From assembly GCF_011927795.1 (NCBI RefSeq), contig NZ_JAATJJ010000002.1, positions 310,001 to 374,000 of the forward strand: a stretch of DNA of 64,000 nt, in the 5' to 3' direction. The notes beneath the pieces are model-generated. The model made no database searches. It was not told the origin of the DNA and was given only the letters and a program-made list of their open reading frames with translations. Shown piece by piece: positions 17,583 through 25,980 of the stretch (the stretch's first letter is position 1; each line of letters opens with the position of its first letter). This DNA comes from Saonia flava. Lineage in GTDB: Bacteria; Bacteroidota; Bacteroidia; Flavobacteriales; Flavobacteriaceae. Position numbers and translations under genes: made by a program.

Positions 17583-18356
17583 ATGGGCAAGATTATTGCT
17601 ATTGCAAACCAAAAAGGTGGGGTTGGAAAAACCACCACTACAGTTAACCTTGCTGCCTCGCTTGGTGTACTGGAAAAAAAGGTGTTATTGATTGATGCAG
17701 ACCCCCAAGCCAATGCAACATCAGGTTTAGGAATTGATGTGGATGGAATTGAACTGGGCACATACCAATTATTGGAGCATACCAAAAATGCCGAGGAAAC
17801 TATAATTCCTACGACCTCCCCCAATGTAGATTTAATTCCCGCACACATAGACCTTGTGGCGATTGAAATTGAATTGGTGGACAAAGACAATAGGGAGTAT
17901 ATGCTAAAAGGTGCCATTGGCCATCTTAGAGAAAAGTACGATTATATTTTAATTGATTGTGCGCCTTCTTTGGGATTGTTAACGCTAAATGCCCTTACCG
18001 CGGCAGATTCAGTAATCATTCCCATCCAATGTGAGTATTTTGCATTGGAAGGACTTGGCAAACTGTTGAACACTATAAAAAGTGTCCAAAAAATTCACAA
18101 TGCTGATTTGGATATTGAAGGCCTTTTATTGACCATGTTCGATTCTAGATTGCGACTTTCCAACCAAGTGGTAGAAGAAGTGAAAACGCACTTTGAAGAT
18201 ATGGTCTTCAATACCATTATCCAAAGAAATGTAAGGTTAAGCGAAGCTCCAAGCTATGGGGAAAGCATAATAAAATATGATGCCAGCAGTAAAGGGGCGG
18301 CCAATTACCTGAACTTGGCCAATGAGCTGGTCAAAAAAAATAAGGAGAAAGTATAA
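17583..18356 (+). CDS. parA: Chromosome-partitioning ATPase ParA/Soj
   Basis: 257 residues with a deviant Walker A, KGGVGKTTTTVNL, at residues ~10-22, Walker A' LLIDADPQANAT and Walker B DYILIDCAPSLGLLT. Length and lack of an N-terminal HTH match chromosomal Soj/ParA rather than plasmid type Ia proteins. It moves ParB-parS complexes on nucleoid DNA. Its stop overlaps the ParB start by one base (TAATG). The upstream gap holds TATTTTTA about 25 nt before the ATG, a one-mismatch -7 box. No parS-like palindrome was found in the window by eye. Confidence 0.95.
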   Translation: MGKIIAIANQKGGVGKTTTTVNLAASLGVLEKKVLLIDADPQANATSGLGIDVDGIELGTYQLLEHTKNAEETIIPTTSPNVDLIPAHIDLVAIEIELVDKDNREYMLKGAIGHLREKYDYILIDCAPSLGLLTLNALTAADSVIIPIQCEYFALEGLGKLLNTIKSVQKIHNADLDIEGLLLTMFDSRLRLSNQVVEEVKTHFEDMVFNTIIQRNVRLSEAPSYGESIIKYDASSKGAANYLNLANELVKKNKEKV

Positions 18357-19264
18357 TGGCGAAGGCAACACAAAAACAAGCTCTGGGAAGAGGGCTGTCC
18401 GCATTACTTAAGGATCCGGACAATGACATAAAATCAGCATCGGATAAAAATGCCGATAAGGTTGTTGGTAATATAGTAGAATTGGATATTGATGCCATAG
18501 AAGTTAATCCTTTTCAGCCACGCTCCAATTTTAATGATGAAGCCCTCCAGGAATTGGCAAGTTCAATTAGAGAGTTGGGTGTTATTCAACCCATTACGGT
18601 TAGGAAAATTGATTTTAACCAATTTCAACTGGTATCTGGGGAAAGAAGATATAGAGCTTCAAAATTAGTAGGTTTGGATACCATCCCTGCTTACATACGT
18701 ATAGCCAATGACCAAGAATCCTTGGAAATGGCCTTGGTGGAGAATATACAGCGCCAGGATTTAGACCCAATAGAAATTGCTCTGTCCTACCAAAGATTAA
18801 TTGATGAGATAAACCTTACCCAAGAGAAACTAAGTGACCGTGTAGGCAAAAAACGTTCTACCATTACCAATTATTTACGATTGCTACGTTTAGACCCTAT
18901 TATACAGACAGGTATAAGAGATGGTTTTTTAAGTATGGGCCATGGTAGAGCTATTGTAAATATTGAAAAGAAAAGCGACCAGATTGCGCTTTATGAGAAG
19001 ATTGTAGGACAGGGTTTATCCGTAAGAGATACAGAAGCCGCCGTAAAAGCCTATCACAATTCTAAAAATGGGACTACGGTACCAACCACACAAAAAACTA
19101 TAGAGGTTCCCAAATTTGCAAAAAAATCACAAGATATTCTCAAGGAATATCTGTCAACAACCATCGATATAAAATCTTCTGAAAAGGGAAAAGGGAAAAT
19201 TACAATTCCTTTTGGTTCAAAAGAAGAGTTAAAGAGGTTGCAAAAATTAATAACTGGTGAATAA
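18356..19264 (+). CDS. parB: Chromosome-partitioning protein ParB
   Basis: 302 residues. The N-terminal GRGLSALL motif contacts ParA. The CTPase/ParB-N domain (residues ~45-130) includes NPFQPRSNF and the SGERRYRAS segment. The central HTH domain has QEKLSDRVGKKRSTITNYLRLLRL, and a C-terminal dimerisation region follows. ParB spreads as a CTP-driven clamp around parS sites near the origin. Overlaps with parA (1 bp) and with the following DUF5683 gene (8 bp) indicate a tightly coupled operon that continues through dapB and probably lepB. Confidence 0.95.
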   Translation: MAKATQKQALGRGLSALLKDPDNDIKSASDKNADKVVGNIVELDIDAIEVNPFQPRSNFNDEALQELASSIRELGVIQPITVRKIDFNQFQLVSGERRYRASKLVGLDTIPAYIRIANDQESLEMALVENIQRQDLDPIEIALSYQRLIDEINLTQEKLSDRVGKKRSTITNYLRLLRLDPIIQTGIRDGFLSMGHGRAIVNIEKKSDQIALYEKIVGQGLSVRDTEAAVKAYHNSKNGTTVPTTQKTIEVPKFAKKSQDILKEYLSTTIDIKSSEKGKGKITIPFGSKEELKRLQKLITGE

Positions 19265-19913
19265 AAGCCATAGTCTTTTTCTTCTTTTTTTTCTTTTTGT
19301 AGCTTTTAGTTGGGCACAAGATGTAACCCCTCCTGACCAAGAATTGGATTCCATACAAACCAACTTAAAGGAAGAAGGGATAGTAGTACAAGATTCTTTA
19401 TTTACAAAAAGAGAAGAAATTAACCCATTGGCACCCAGTAAAGCTGCCTTCTATTCTGCGGTATTGCCAGGTTTGGGGCAAATTTACAACAAACGCTATT
19501 GGAAAGCGCCCATTGTTTGGGGTGCGCTTGGAACTGGAGTCTATGTTTATTTGTTTAATGATGACAGCTATGACCGTTATAGAACAGCCTTTAAAAGAAG
19601 AAGGGCTGGCTTTACGGATGACGAGTTTTATGACCTAAACCCAAATGATGATTTTATTCCTACAGAACCTAACGTTTCAGAAGAAGCTTTACAAGATGGG
19701 CAGGAACGATATCAGAGAGATAGGGATTTGGCCTTGTTGGTCACCATAATTATGTATGCACTCAATGTAGTGGATGCCAATGTGGATGCACATCTTAAAC
19801 AATTTAATGTGGATGACAATCTTAGTTTGGATATGGATATAAAGCCATACTTGGATTACAACACTATCACAGCTAGTCCTAGTTACGGAATGGCATTAAC
19901 AATCAAGTTCTAG
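19257..19913 (+). CDS. DUF5683 membrane/exported protein
   Basis: 218 residues. The start is GTG at 19257, inside the parB 3' end; no better start exists. Residues 1-20 form a signal peptide (HSLFLLFFLFVAFSWAQ). The DUF5683 core follows, with LAPSKAAFYSAVLPGLGQIYNKRYWKAPIVWGALGTGVYVY near residues 53-93 and a second hydrophobic segment LALLVTIIMYALNVVDANVDAHL. The PGLGQxYN motif recalls small membrane proteins with TM2-like hairpins. The function is unknown. Its constant place behind parB in flavobacteria, as far as I recall, suggests a link to envelope or cell-cycle work. Confidence 0.85.
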   Translation: MNKSHSLFLLFFLFVAFSWAQDVTPPDQELDSIQTNLKEEGIVVQDSLFTKREEINPLAPSKAAFYSAVLPGLGQIYNKRYWKAPIVWGALGTGVYVYLFNDDSYDRYRTAFKRRRAGFTDDEFYDLNPNDDFIPTEPNVSEEALQDGQERYQRDRDLALLVTIIMYALNVVDANVDAHLKQFNVDDNLSLDMDIKPYLDYNTITASPSYGMALTIKF

Positions 19914-19917
19914 TTTT

Positions 19918-20619
19918 ATGAAGATAGCCTTGTTTGGGTACGGAAAAATGGGAAAAATGATAGAGCAAATTGCTCTACAAAGAGACCACACTATTGTTGC
20001 CAAGGTAGATGTAGATGCTAAAGAAATAGATTTTTGCGAAATGGACGTGGCAATCGATTTTAGCACCCCTAATGCGGCTTACGGTAATATTAAAGGATGT
20101 TTGGAGCATAATGTGCCTATTATATCGGGTACCACGGGATGGCTGAACAAATTTGATGAAATTGTAAATCTTTGCAATGAAACAAAAGGTGGGTTTATCT
20201 ATGCATCCAATTATAGCTTGGGTGTGAACATCTTTTTTGAATTGAACGAGTATTTGGCAAAAATGATGGCAAACCTAAACCAGTACAAAGTATCAATGGA
20301 GGAAATCCACCACACCCAAAAATTGGATGCCCCCAGTGGAACGGCCATTTCCCTTGCTGAGGGAATTATAAAAAATTCTGATCTTTCCCAATGGAAGTTG
20401 GGTAAAGCCAGAGAGGGTGAAATACCTATTACCTCCAAAAGAATTGACGCAGTTCCAGGTACGCATACCATAACTTATGACAGTAAGGTAGATAGTATAG
20501 AATTAAAACATACAGCACATAATAGAGAGGGATTCGCCTTGGGGGCAGTCGTAGCAGCTGAATGGATTGTTGGGAAAACAGGGGTTTTTACTATGAAAGA
20601 TGTGTTAAACCTTGGTTAA
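19918..20619 (+). CDS. dapB: 4-hydroxy-tetrahydrodipicolinate reductase
   Basis: 233 residues, the short Bacteroidota form. The N-terminal Rossmann motif GYGKMGKMI binds NAD(P)H, DFSTPNA and SGTTGW follow, and the catalytic/substrate segment HHTQKLDAPSGTA (residues ~122-134) contains the essential His-His and Lys. It produces tetrahydrodipicolinate in the diaminopimelate/lysine pathway and so feeds peptidoglycan synthesis. It is 4 bp downstream of the DUF5683 gene. Confidence 0.95.
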   Translation: MKIALFGYGKMGKMIEQIALQRDHTIVAKVDVDAKEIDFCEMDVAIDFSTPNAAYGNIKGCLEHNVPIISGTTGWLNKFDEIVNLCNETKGGFIYASNYSLGVNIFFELNEYLAKMMANLNQYKVSMEEIHHTQKLDAPSGTAISLAEGIIKNSDLSQWKLGKAREGEIPITSKRIDAVPGTHTITYDSKVDSIELKHTAHNREGFALGAVVAAEWIVGKTGVFTMKDVLNLG

Positions 20620-20670
20620 AAAAAGCAACAAATAAGCAGGTTACCCAGTCTAAAAAAATAAATTAGCAAC

Positions 20671-22407
20671 ATGAACGGTACACAGTGGATCATTTTTATT
20701 CTGATAATTCAGGTTATTCATTTTCTGGGAACTTGGAAATTATATGTAAAAGCGGGTAGAAAAGCTTGGGAGGCAGCCATCCCAGTTTATAATGCAATTG
20801 TTTTAATGCAAATTATAAATCGCCCAAAATGGTGGGTAATTTTACTTTTCATCCCAATAATTAATTTATTGATGTTTCCGGTAGTTTGGGTAGAAACCAT
20901 TCGCAGCTTTGGAAAAAATAGTCTTTTGGATACTTGGTTGGTAATACTTACCCTTGGTTTGTATATATATTATGTAAATTATGTATTGGATGTAAAATAT
21001 ATTGAGGACAGAAGCTTACACCCAAGAACAGGATTGGGGGAATGGGTAAGTTCCATTGTTTTTGCCATAGTTGCCGCCACTCTTGTACATACTTACTTTA
21101 TGCAGCCTTATGTAATACCTACAGGATCCTTGGAAAAAACTTTATTGATTGGTGACTTCTTATTTGTAAGTAAATTCCATTATGGTGCAAGAACCCCTAT
21201 GACTACCGTTGCTGCACCTATGGTGCATGATACTCTTCCCATACTAAAGACAAGGTCATATTTGGCAGATGTAGACCCAGAAACCTATAAGACATCTTGG
21301 AAGAATAAATTACAACTTCCTTATTTTAGATTACCTGCACTTCAAAAAATAAAAAGGAACGATATTGTGGTTTTTAGCTGGCCGGCGGATACAGTGTACC
21401 GTTTTTTCAAAAGAGAAAAAGGAGTAAGAAAACCTATTGATAAAAAATCCAATTATGTAAAACGATGTGTCGGCATTCCAGGCGATTCATTGTCTATTAT
21501 AGATGGGTATGTCCACATTAATGGTAAAAAAACTGTTTTACCGGGAAGGGCCAAAGTTCAATATATACATGCCGTTACTACTAAAGAACCGCTAAACAAT
21601 ACAGTTGTAAATTTGCTAGGACGTGATGAATACATGGGAAGTGTCGTTAGTATTCCGAAAGAAGCCTTAAATCAAGAAAATGCGGAAGAACTAATCAATA
21701 GATTGAGTCTTGAAAAAGTTAAAGAAGATTCTACTACTGTGTTCTTTGCTGGTTCCATACCCAACCCAAAGGTAAAGTCCTTTTTAAAGGCATCGGAAAC
21801 AAACAACGTATCTCTTTTTAACATGACCGAAGCTGAGGCTAAAAATTATGTTGGCCAGGCTGGTATTACTTCGGTGGAAAAATTCGGGTTTTCTCAAGAA
21901 ACCACAAAAACTTTTCCCCAAGATTCCGAACATACCGGTACTACTGATAGTTTTGGTCCCATTTATCTCCCTAAAAAAGGAGAAACAATTCCTTTAACAA
22001 TATCGTCCCTCCCATTTTATAAAAAAATAATACATGAATATGAGGGCAATTCTTTATCAGTTTCCGGAAATCAAATAACCATCAACAATGAAGTGGTAGA
22101 TTCTTATACCTTTAAGCAAGACTATTACTGGATGATGGGAGACAACAGGCACCGATCTGAGGATAGTAGATTTTGGGGCTATGTTCCTGAAAATCATATT
22201 GTAGGAAAGCCAGTCTTTATTTGGATGAGTATTGATGGTATAAATGATGGTATAGGTAATTGGAAAATTAGATGGGACAGAGTTTTCACCACTGTAGGTG
22301 GTAATGGTGAGCCTAAATCCTATTTTAAGTACTTTTTATTGATTTTGGCCGGATGGTTCGTATTTGATTTCTTTAGAAAGAAGAAGAAAAAGAAAGCAAG
22401 CCTATAG
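20671..22407 (+). CDS. lepB: Signal peptidase I, long Bacteroidota type with N-terminal membrane domain
   Basis: 578 residues, about twice the usual length. Residues 1-115 form a multi-pass membrane domain of the DUF5684 type. The peptidase part begins with a TM around 125-145, then the catalytic Ser153 in PTGSLEKTLLIGD, the catalytic Lys264 in YVKRCVGIPGD and the box E motif GDNRHRSED at 490-498. About 200 residues are inserted between the Lys box and the GDNR box, and the spacer is predicted soluble and periplasmic. A further TM and a poly-Lys tail close the protein. It removes signal peptides from exported proteins. It is followed by the WbqC gene after 4 bp. Confidence 0.93.
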   Translation: MNGTQWIIFILIIQVIHFLGTWKLYVKAGRKAWEAAIPVYNAIVLMQIINRPKWWVILLFIPIINLLMFPVVWVETIRSFGKNSLLDTWLVILTLGLYIYYVNYVLDVKYIEDRSLHPRTGLGEWVSSIVFAIVAATLVHTYFMQPYVIPTGSLEKTLLIGDFLFVSKFHYGARTPMTTVAAPMVHDTLPILKTRSYLADVDPETYKTSWKNKLQLPYFRLPALQKIKRNDIVVFSWPADTVYRFFKREKGVRKPIDKKSNYVKRCVGIPGDSLSIIDGYVHINGKKTVLPGRAKVQYIHAVTTKEPLNNTVVNLLGRDEYMGSVVSIPKEALNQENAEELINRLSLEKVKEDSTTVFFAGSIPNPKVKSFLKASETNNVSLFNMTEAEAKNYVGQAGITSVEKFGFSQETTKTFPQDSEHTGTTDSFGPIYLPKKGETIPLTISSLPFYKKIIHEYEGNSLSVSGNQITINNEVVDSYTFKQDYYWMMGDNRHRSEDSRFWGYVPENHIVGKPVFIWMSIDGINDGIGNWKIRWDRVFTTVGGNGEPKSYFKYFLLILAGWFVFDFFRKKKKKKASL

Positions 22408-22411
22408 AAGC

Positions 22412-23047
22412 ATGAAGGTTTTGCTACACCCTGGATACTTTCCCAATATTGCCAATTTTGCAGTAATGGTTCAACAAGATATTTGTTGGGAAGTTGAAGA
22501 TAATTATCAAAAACAAACATACAGAAACCGTAGCTATGTCTGTACTGATTCAGGAAAGCATTTATTGAGCATTCCTATAAAGCATATAGGTTTTAATATT
22601 CATGGAAAACAGAAATACAAAGACGTTAAAATAGAAAATGAGTATAATTGGCAACGTCAACATTGGAGGACATTGCAAACGGCATATAGGACTTCCCCAT
22701 TTTTTGAATATTATGAAGATGATTTAGCTCCTCTTTTTAAAAAACACCATACATTCTTGTTAGATTTTAATATGAAAACCATTCAATGTATTCATGAATG
22801 TCTTCAAATTAAAATGCCAACCGGTAAAACTGAAACTTATGTTCCTAGTCCAAAACATATAAAGGATGGACGGTTTTTAGTAAATGCAAAAAATAATTTG
22901 GAGTTTGTACAAGAAGAATACACTCAGGTTTTTAATGATAGACATCCCTTTATAAAAAACGTGAGTATCTTGGACCTTCTTTTTAATGAAGGTCCAAATG
23001 CAGTTACCTACTTAAAAAATATCAACTTGGATTTTTTGAATGATTAG
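22412..23047 (+). CDS. WbqC-family protein
   Basis: 211 residues from the ATG at 22412, the first after the lepB stop. An in-frame start inside lepB would add 16 basic residues and is less likely. The WbqC signature is at the N-terminus (HPGYFPNIANFAVMVQQD), followed by YRNRSYVCTDSGKHLLSIPIKH and the LQTAYRTSPFFEYYEDDL segment. WbqC-like proteins occur in O-antigen clusters and are suspected acyl- or glycine-transfer enzymes, but their biochemistry is not settled. Here the gene sits in a housekeeping operon between lepB and a DUF6122 gene, which it overlaps by 8 bp. Confidence 0.85.
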   Translation: MKVLLHPGYFPNIANFAVMVQQDICWEVEDNYQKQTYRNRSYVCTDSGKHLLSIPIKHIGFNIHGKQKYKDVKIENEYNWQRQHWRTLQTAYRTSPFFEYYEDDLAPLFKKHHTFLLDFNMKTIQCIHECLQIKMPTGKTETYVPSPKHIKDGRFLVNAKNNLEFVQEEYTQVFNDRHPFIKNVSILDLLFNEGPNAVTYLKNINLDFLND

Positions 23048-23360
23048 ATTTTGTATTCACTATGGGATACATTTTTTAGTTCCCATAGCTATTGGTTTTC
23101 TCTTTTTCAAGGAAAACAGAACAAGAGTTATACTTATACTGCTCTTAGGAATTTTGATTGACTTAGATCACCTACTGGCCACTCCAATTTTTGACCCCGG
23201 TCGTTGTAGCATTAACTTTCATCCATTGCATTCCTATTGGATAATCCCTCTATCCTTTTTATTTCTTTTCTTTAAGAAAACAAGGATTTTAGGTTTGGCA
23301 TTAACTATTCATATCCTTGCTGACCAGGCAGATTGTTGGCTATTGGGATTTGAGACGTAA
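23040..23360 (+). CDS. DUF6122 small integral membrane protein
   Basis: 106 residues with three or four hydrophobic segments and conserved polar positions in GILIDLDHLLATPIFDPGRCSINFHPLHSYWIIPL and a C-terminal HILADQADCWL. The DxDH and HxxHS patterns resemble membrane-embedded metal-dependent hydrolases such as YdjM/LexA-regulated DUF457 proteins, but no activity is known. It overlaps WbqC by 8 bp, and its 3' end overlaps the convergent EEP-family gene by 21 bp. Confidence 0.8.
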   Translation: MIRFCIHYGIHFLVPIAIGFLFFKENRTRVILILLLGILIDLDHLLATPIFDPGRCSINFHPLHSYWIIPLSFLFLFFKKTRILGLALTIHILADQADCWLLGFET

Positions 23361-24359
23361 TGTGGACATTACCGGATAATGATCGGACAATCTTACATCA
23401 TAATTTTTATGGCTCAACACCTCAAAATTTTTATCTGCCAAAATAAAATCTATCCTTAAAGGATATCCCATAAAATCATAAGTTCTCCCAAATCCTTTTC
23501 CTTTTTTAAGGAATGTATCTTCCATATCCCCTTTGATTGAATGATATACATTGGAGTATTGATTATTGTTAAAATCACCACACACAATTTTTTTATGGGG
23601 GTTTTTACCTAGATGCTCCTGAAACAAATCTGCTTGGTCTTGTTGCATAGAGAAAGATTTTGTCAACCTCCTATAAAGCTTATCCGAAGGTTCAGTGGTT
23701 ACGGCTTTAACGGAAGGAGTTATTTTGAAAGATTGCAAATGTAAATTATAAACACGGATAGTATCATTTTCTATGACAATATCAGAAAATATCCCATTAT
23801 TTAAAGTGCTTTGAAAATTCAATGAGCCTTTATTTACAATTGGATATTTGGAAAAAATACTTTGAACCGATTGCCCTGTAGAATAAGGTGTTTCAGCTCT
23901 ATACGGATACATTTTTAATTTCTTATACCATATTCTGCTATGCTCTTGAAAACATAATATGTCAGGGTTTTCTTTTTTTATAAATTTAATTATTTCATTT
24001 CCGAGGTTTGGGTCATCCAACCAATTAAACTTGTTAAAATCCCTAACATTAAAACTCATTACTTTTAACCCATCATCAAAATTTTCTTTAATAGAGTACT
24101 TATAAAAAGAATCCATAAACAAAAAACCCATCAACAACAAAATTCCTGACAGTATCCATTTCCTTTTCCAGCGTATAATCCAATATGCAAAAAAAACAAA
24201 ATTGGCCAATACCAGTATGGGCACTGCCAGATTTAAAACGGATAAAAAAGGGAAGGTCCTTGCAGAAATATATGGTCCAAAAAAGGAAATAAAAAACAAG
24301 AAAGCAACTAAAATATTGAGTATATAGACAAGCTTATCAAGAAAAGTAAGTTGCTTCAC
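23340..24359 (-). CDS. Membrane-anchored endonuclease/exonuclease/phosphatase (EEP) family protein
   Basis: 339 residues. Three hydrophobic segments (about 8-28, 36-60 and 68-88) precede a periplasm- or cytoplasm-facing EEP domain starting at LKVMSFNVRDFNKF (residue ~100), with CFQEHSR (metal-binding Glu), CGDFNNNQYS and the C-terminal catalytic SDHYPVMSTL. Similar flavobacterial proteins are annotated as endonucleases, but EEP folds also act on phosphoesters of lipids and sugars, so the substrate is open. It is the last gene of a seven-gene minus-strand run, 3 bp after the second rhomboid gene. Confidence 0.85.
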   Translation of the reverse strand: MKQLTFLDKLVYILNILVAFLFFISFFGPYISARTFPFLSVLNLAVPILVLANFVFFAYWIIRWKRKWILSGILLLMGFLFMDSFYKYSIKENFDDGLKVMSFNVRDFNKFNWLDDPNLGNEIIKFIKKENPDILCFQEHSRIWYKKLKMYPYRAETPYSTGQSVQSIFSKYPIVNKGSLNFQSTLNNGIFSDIVIENDTIRVYNLHLQSFKITPSVKAVTTEPSDKLYRRLTKSFSMQQDQADLFQEHLGKNPHKKIVCGDFNNNQYSNVYHSIKGDMEDTFLKKGKGFGRTYDFMGYPLRIDFILADKNFEVLSHKNYDVRLSDHYPVMSTLRLKSQ

Positions 24360-24362
24360 AGT

Positions 24363-25235
24363 TTAATTTTCCTTACCAGCTTTGAACAAGAAATCCTTTT
24401 CATCTTTTGATAAACTTTCATATCCAGATTTACTAATTTTATCCAAGATAGAATCTATCTTTCTTTGATGGCTTTCCTTATCATAATCGGCTTTGTTCCT
24501 CTTTACCGTCTTTGCTTTACGATACACTGTTTTTAAGGGAGCCTTCTTTTCTTTTCTCTTAAACATGTTAGCTATCCCGTTCAAGAAGTTTTCAAATCCC
24601 TCGCCAATATCATTTCCTTTTGCCAACTGTCTAGCATAAATATATCCAAGAAGAGCACCTCCTAAATGAGCCAAATGCCCACCCACATTTCCTCCAGAGG
24701 GAATTTGAACTAAATCTATAAGCACAAAAAAAGCACCTACATACCATAGCTTAATATTAAAAAAGAATACTCTAACCTCCTGATTTGGAATATAGGCACA
24801 AATAAATATTAAAACAGCGGTAACTCCAGCAGAAGCACCTATTAATACCGTATTTACACTTACCAAAGCCGGAAAAACATTGTAACTTAAAAGGAAAACA
24901 ATCCCTCCTACTATTACTCCTAAAAAATAGACATTGATAAATTTTTTGGGACCAAACAAGTTTAAGAAAATCCTTCCTGAAAAGTAAAGCATCAACATAT
25001 TCCAAAAAAGGTGGGTAAATCCACCATGAAAGAATGAATATGTAACAATGGACCATGGTTGTCCTATAAAGTCCATGAAATTTTTTGGAAGCTCAAACCA
25101 CTTTGATACACTATTATCTGGCAATCCTAATAGAAAAGTGAAAATTCCACTCACTAGAAACACCAGAACATTAACAGCAATAAGCTTTTCAGCAATATTG
25201 AGTCGTGCAAATTGATATTTTAAATCTCCCGCCAC
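24363..25235 (-). CDS. Rhomboid intramembrane serine protease with C-terminal cytoplasmic tail
   Basis: 290 residues with six hydrophobic helices. The catalytic dyad is intact: Ser135 in GASAG and His190 in GGHLAHLGGALLG. The conserved FFHGGFTHLFWNML of TM2/loop is at residues ~68-82. Residues ~225-290 form a basic tail with the small DUF6576-like helix SKSGYESLSKDEKDFLF. Rhomboids cleave transmembrane substrates. It lies 1 bp after a second rhomboid gene, so the two are co-expressed and may have arisen by duplication, although they have diverged considerably. Confidence 0.92.
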   Translation of the reverse strand: MAGDLKYQFARLNIAEKLIAVNVLVFLVSGIFTFLLGLPDNSVSKWFELPKNFMDFIGQPWSIVTYSFFHGGFTHLFWNMLMLYFSGRIFLNLFGPKKFINVYFLGVIVGGIVFLLSYNVFPALVSVNTVLIGASAGVTAVLIFICAYIPNQEVRVFFFNIKLWYVGAFFVLIDLVQIPSGGNVGGHLAHLGGALLGYIYARQLAKGNDIGEGFENFLNGIANMFKRKEKKAPLKTVYRKAKTVKRNKADYDKESHQRKIDSILDKISKSGYESLSKDEKDFLFKAGKEN

Positions 25236-25236
25236 T

Positions 25237-25980
25237 CTAATTCCAACGTTTATTGTTAAACTGGTTCTTTTTCCAGTACCACATCATTATAAAACCAAAC
25301 AAAGCCCCCCCGACATGGGCAAAATGTGCAATACCATCTCCAAAAATTGAATAGCCCGTAACCCCAGAAAATAAATCGAGTCCTATTAAAACAGGTATGA
25401 AGTATTTTGCTTTTACTGGAACAGGTATAAACATAAGGAATAATTCACTATTAGGATAAGACATTCCAAAGGCAACCAGAACACCATATATTGCTCCTGA
25501 AGCACCTACAGCTGGTGTACTATATGCGCTTAAAAAATTATCTATTGTGTTTTTAGAAGCCAAATTATACCAATCTGGGCTATACCTTCCATTAGATACA
25601 ATTTCCATAATCTGTCCCTTAGCCATGCCAGAATCCATTAAAACCTGCATTCCTTCATTAAAATAATAGTAGTTGACACCTGTATGAATTAAAGCGGCAC
25701 CAATACCGGCTGAAAAGTAAAAAAACAAAAACTTATTTCGTCCCCACATTCGCTCCAGGGGTGATCCAAAAGCAAACAACGCATACATATTAAACAAAAT
25801 ATGCATAAACCCACCATGCATGAACATATGTGATAGTATTTGCCACAAACCAAAATTTTCATTTTTTGGAAACCATAGTGAAAACCATTGGTACATTTGA
25901 TCTCCATACAAAGAGGTTGCCACAAAAAATAAGGCATTTATAATAATCAAATGTTTTACTGTATCCGTAATTCCCCTCAT
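25237..25980 (-). CDS. Rhomboid intramembrane serine protease
   Basis: 247 residues with six hydrophobic helices. The motifs are HMFMHGGFMHILFNMYALFAFG (51-72), the nucleophile Ser161 in GASGAIYGVL and His222 in HFAHVGGALFGF. A soluble insert of about 45 residues (105-150) between two helices is not found in the neighbouring paralogue, which instead has a C-terminal tail. The ATG abuts the mutL stop with no gap, indicating translational coupling. Substrates are unknown. Confidence 0.92.
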   Translation of the reverse strand: MRGITDTVKHLIIINALFFVATSLYGDQMYQWFSLWFPKNENFGLWQILSHMFMHGGFMHILFNMYALFAFGSPLERMWGRNKFLFFYFSAGIGAALIHTGVNYYYFNEGMQVLMDSGMAKGQIMEIVSNGRYSPDWYNLASKNTIDNFLSAYSTPAVGASGAIYGVLVAFGMSYPNSELFLMFIPVPVKAKYFIPVLIGLDLFSGVTGYSIFGDGIAHFAHVGGALFGFIMMWYWKKNQFNNKRWN

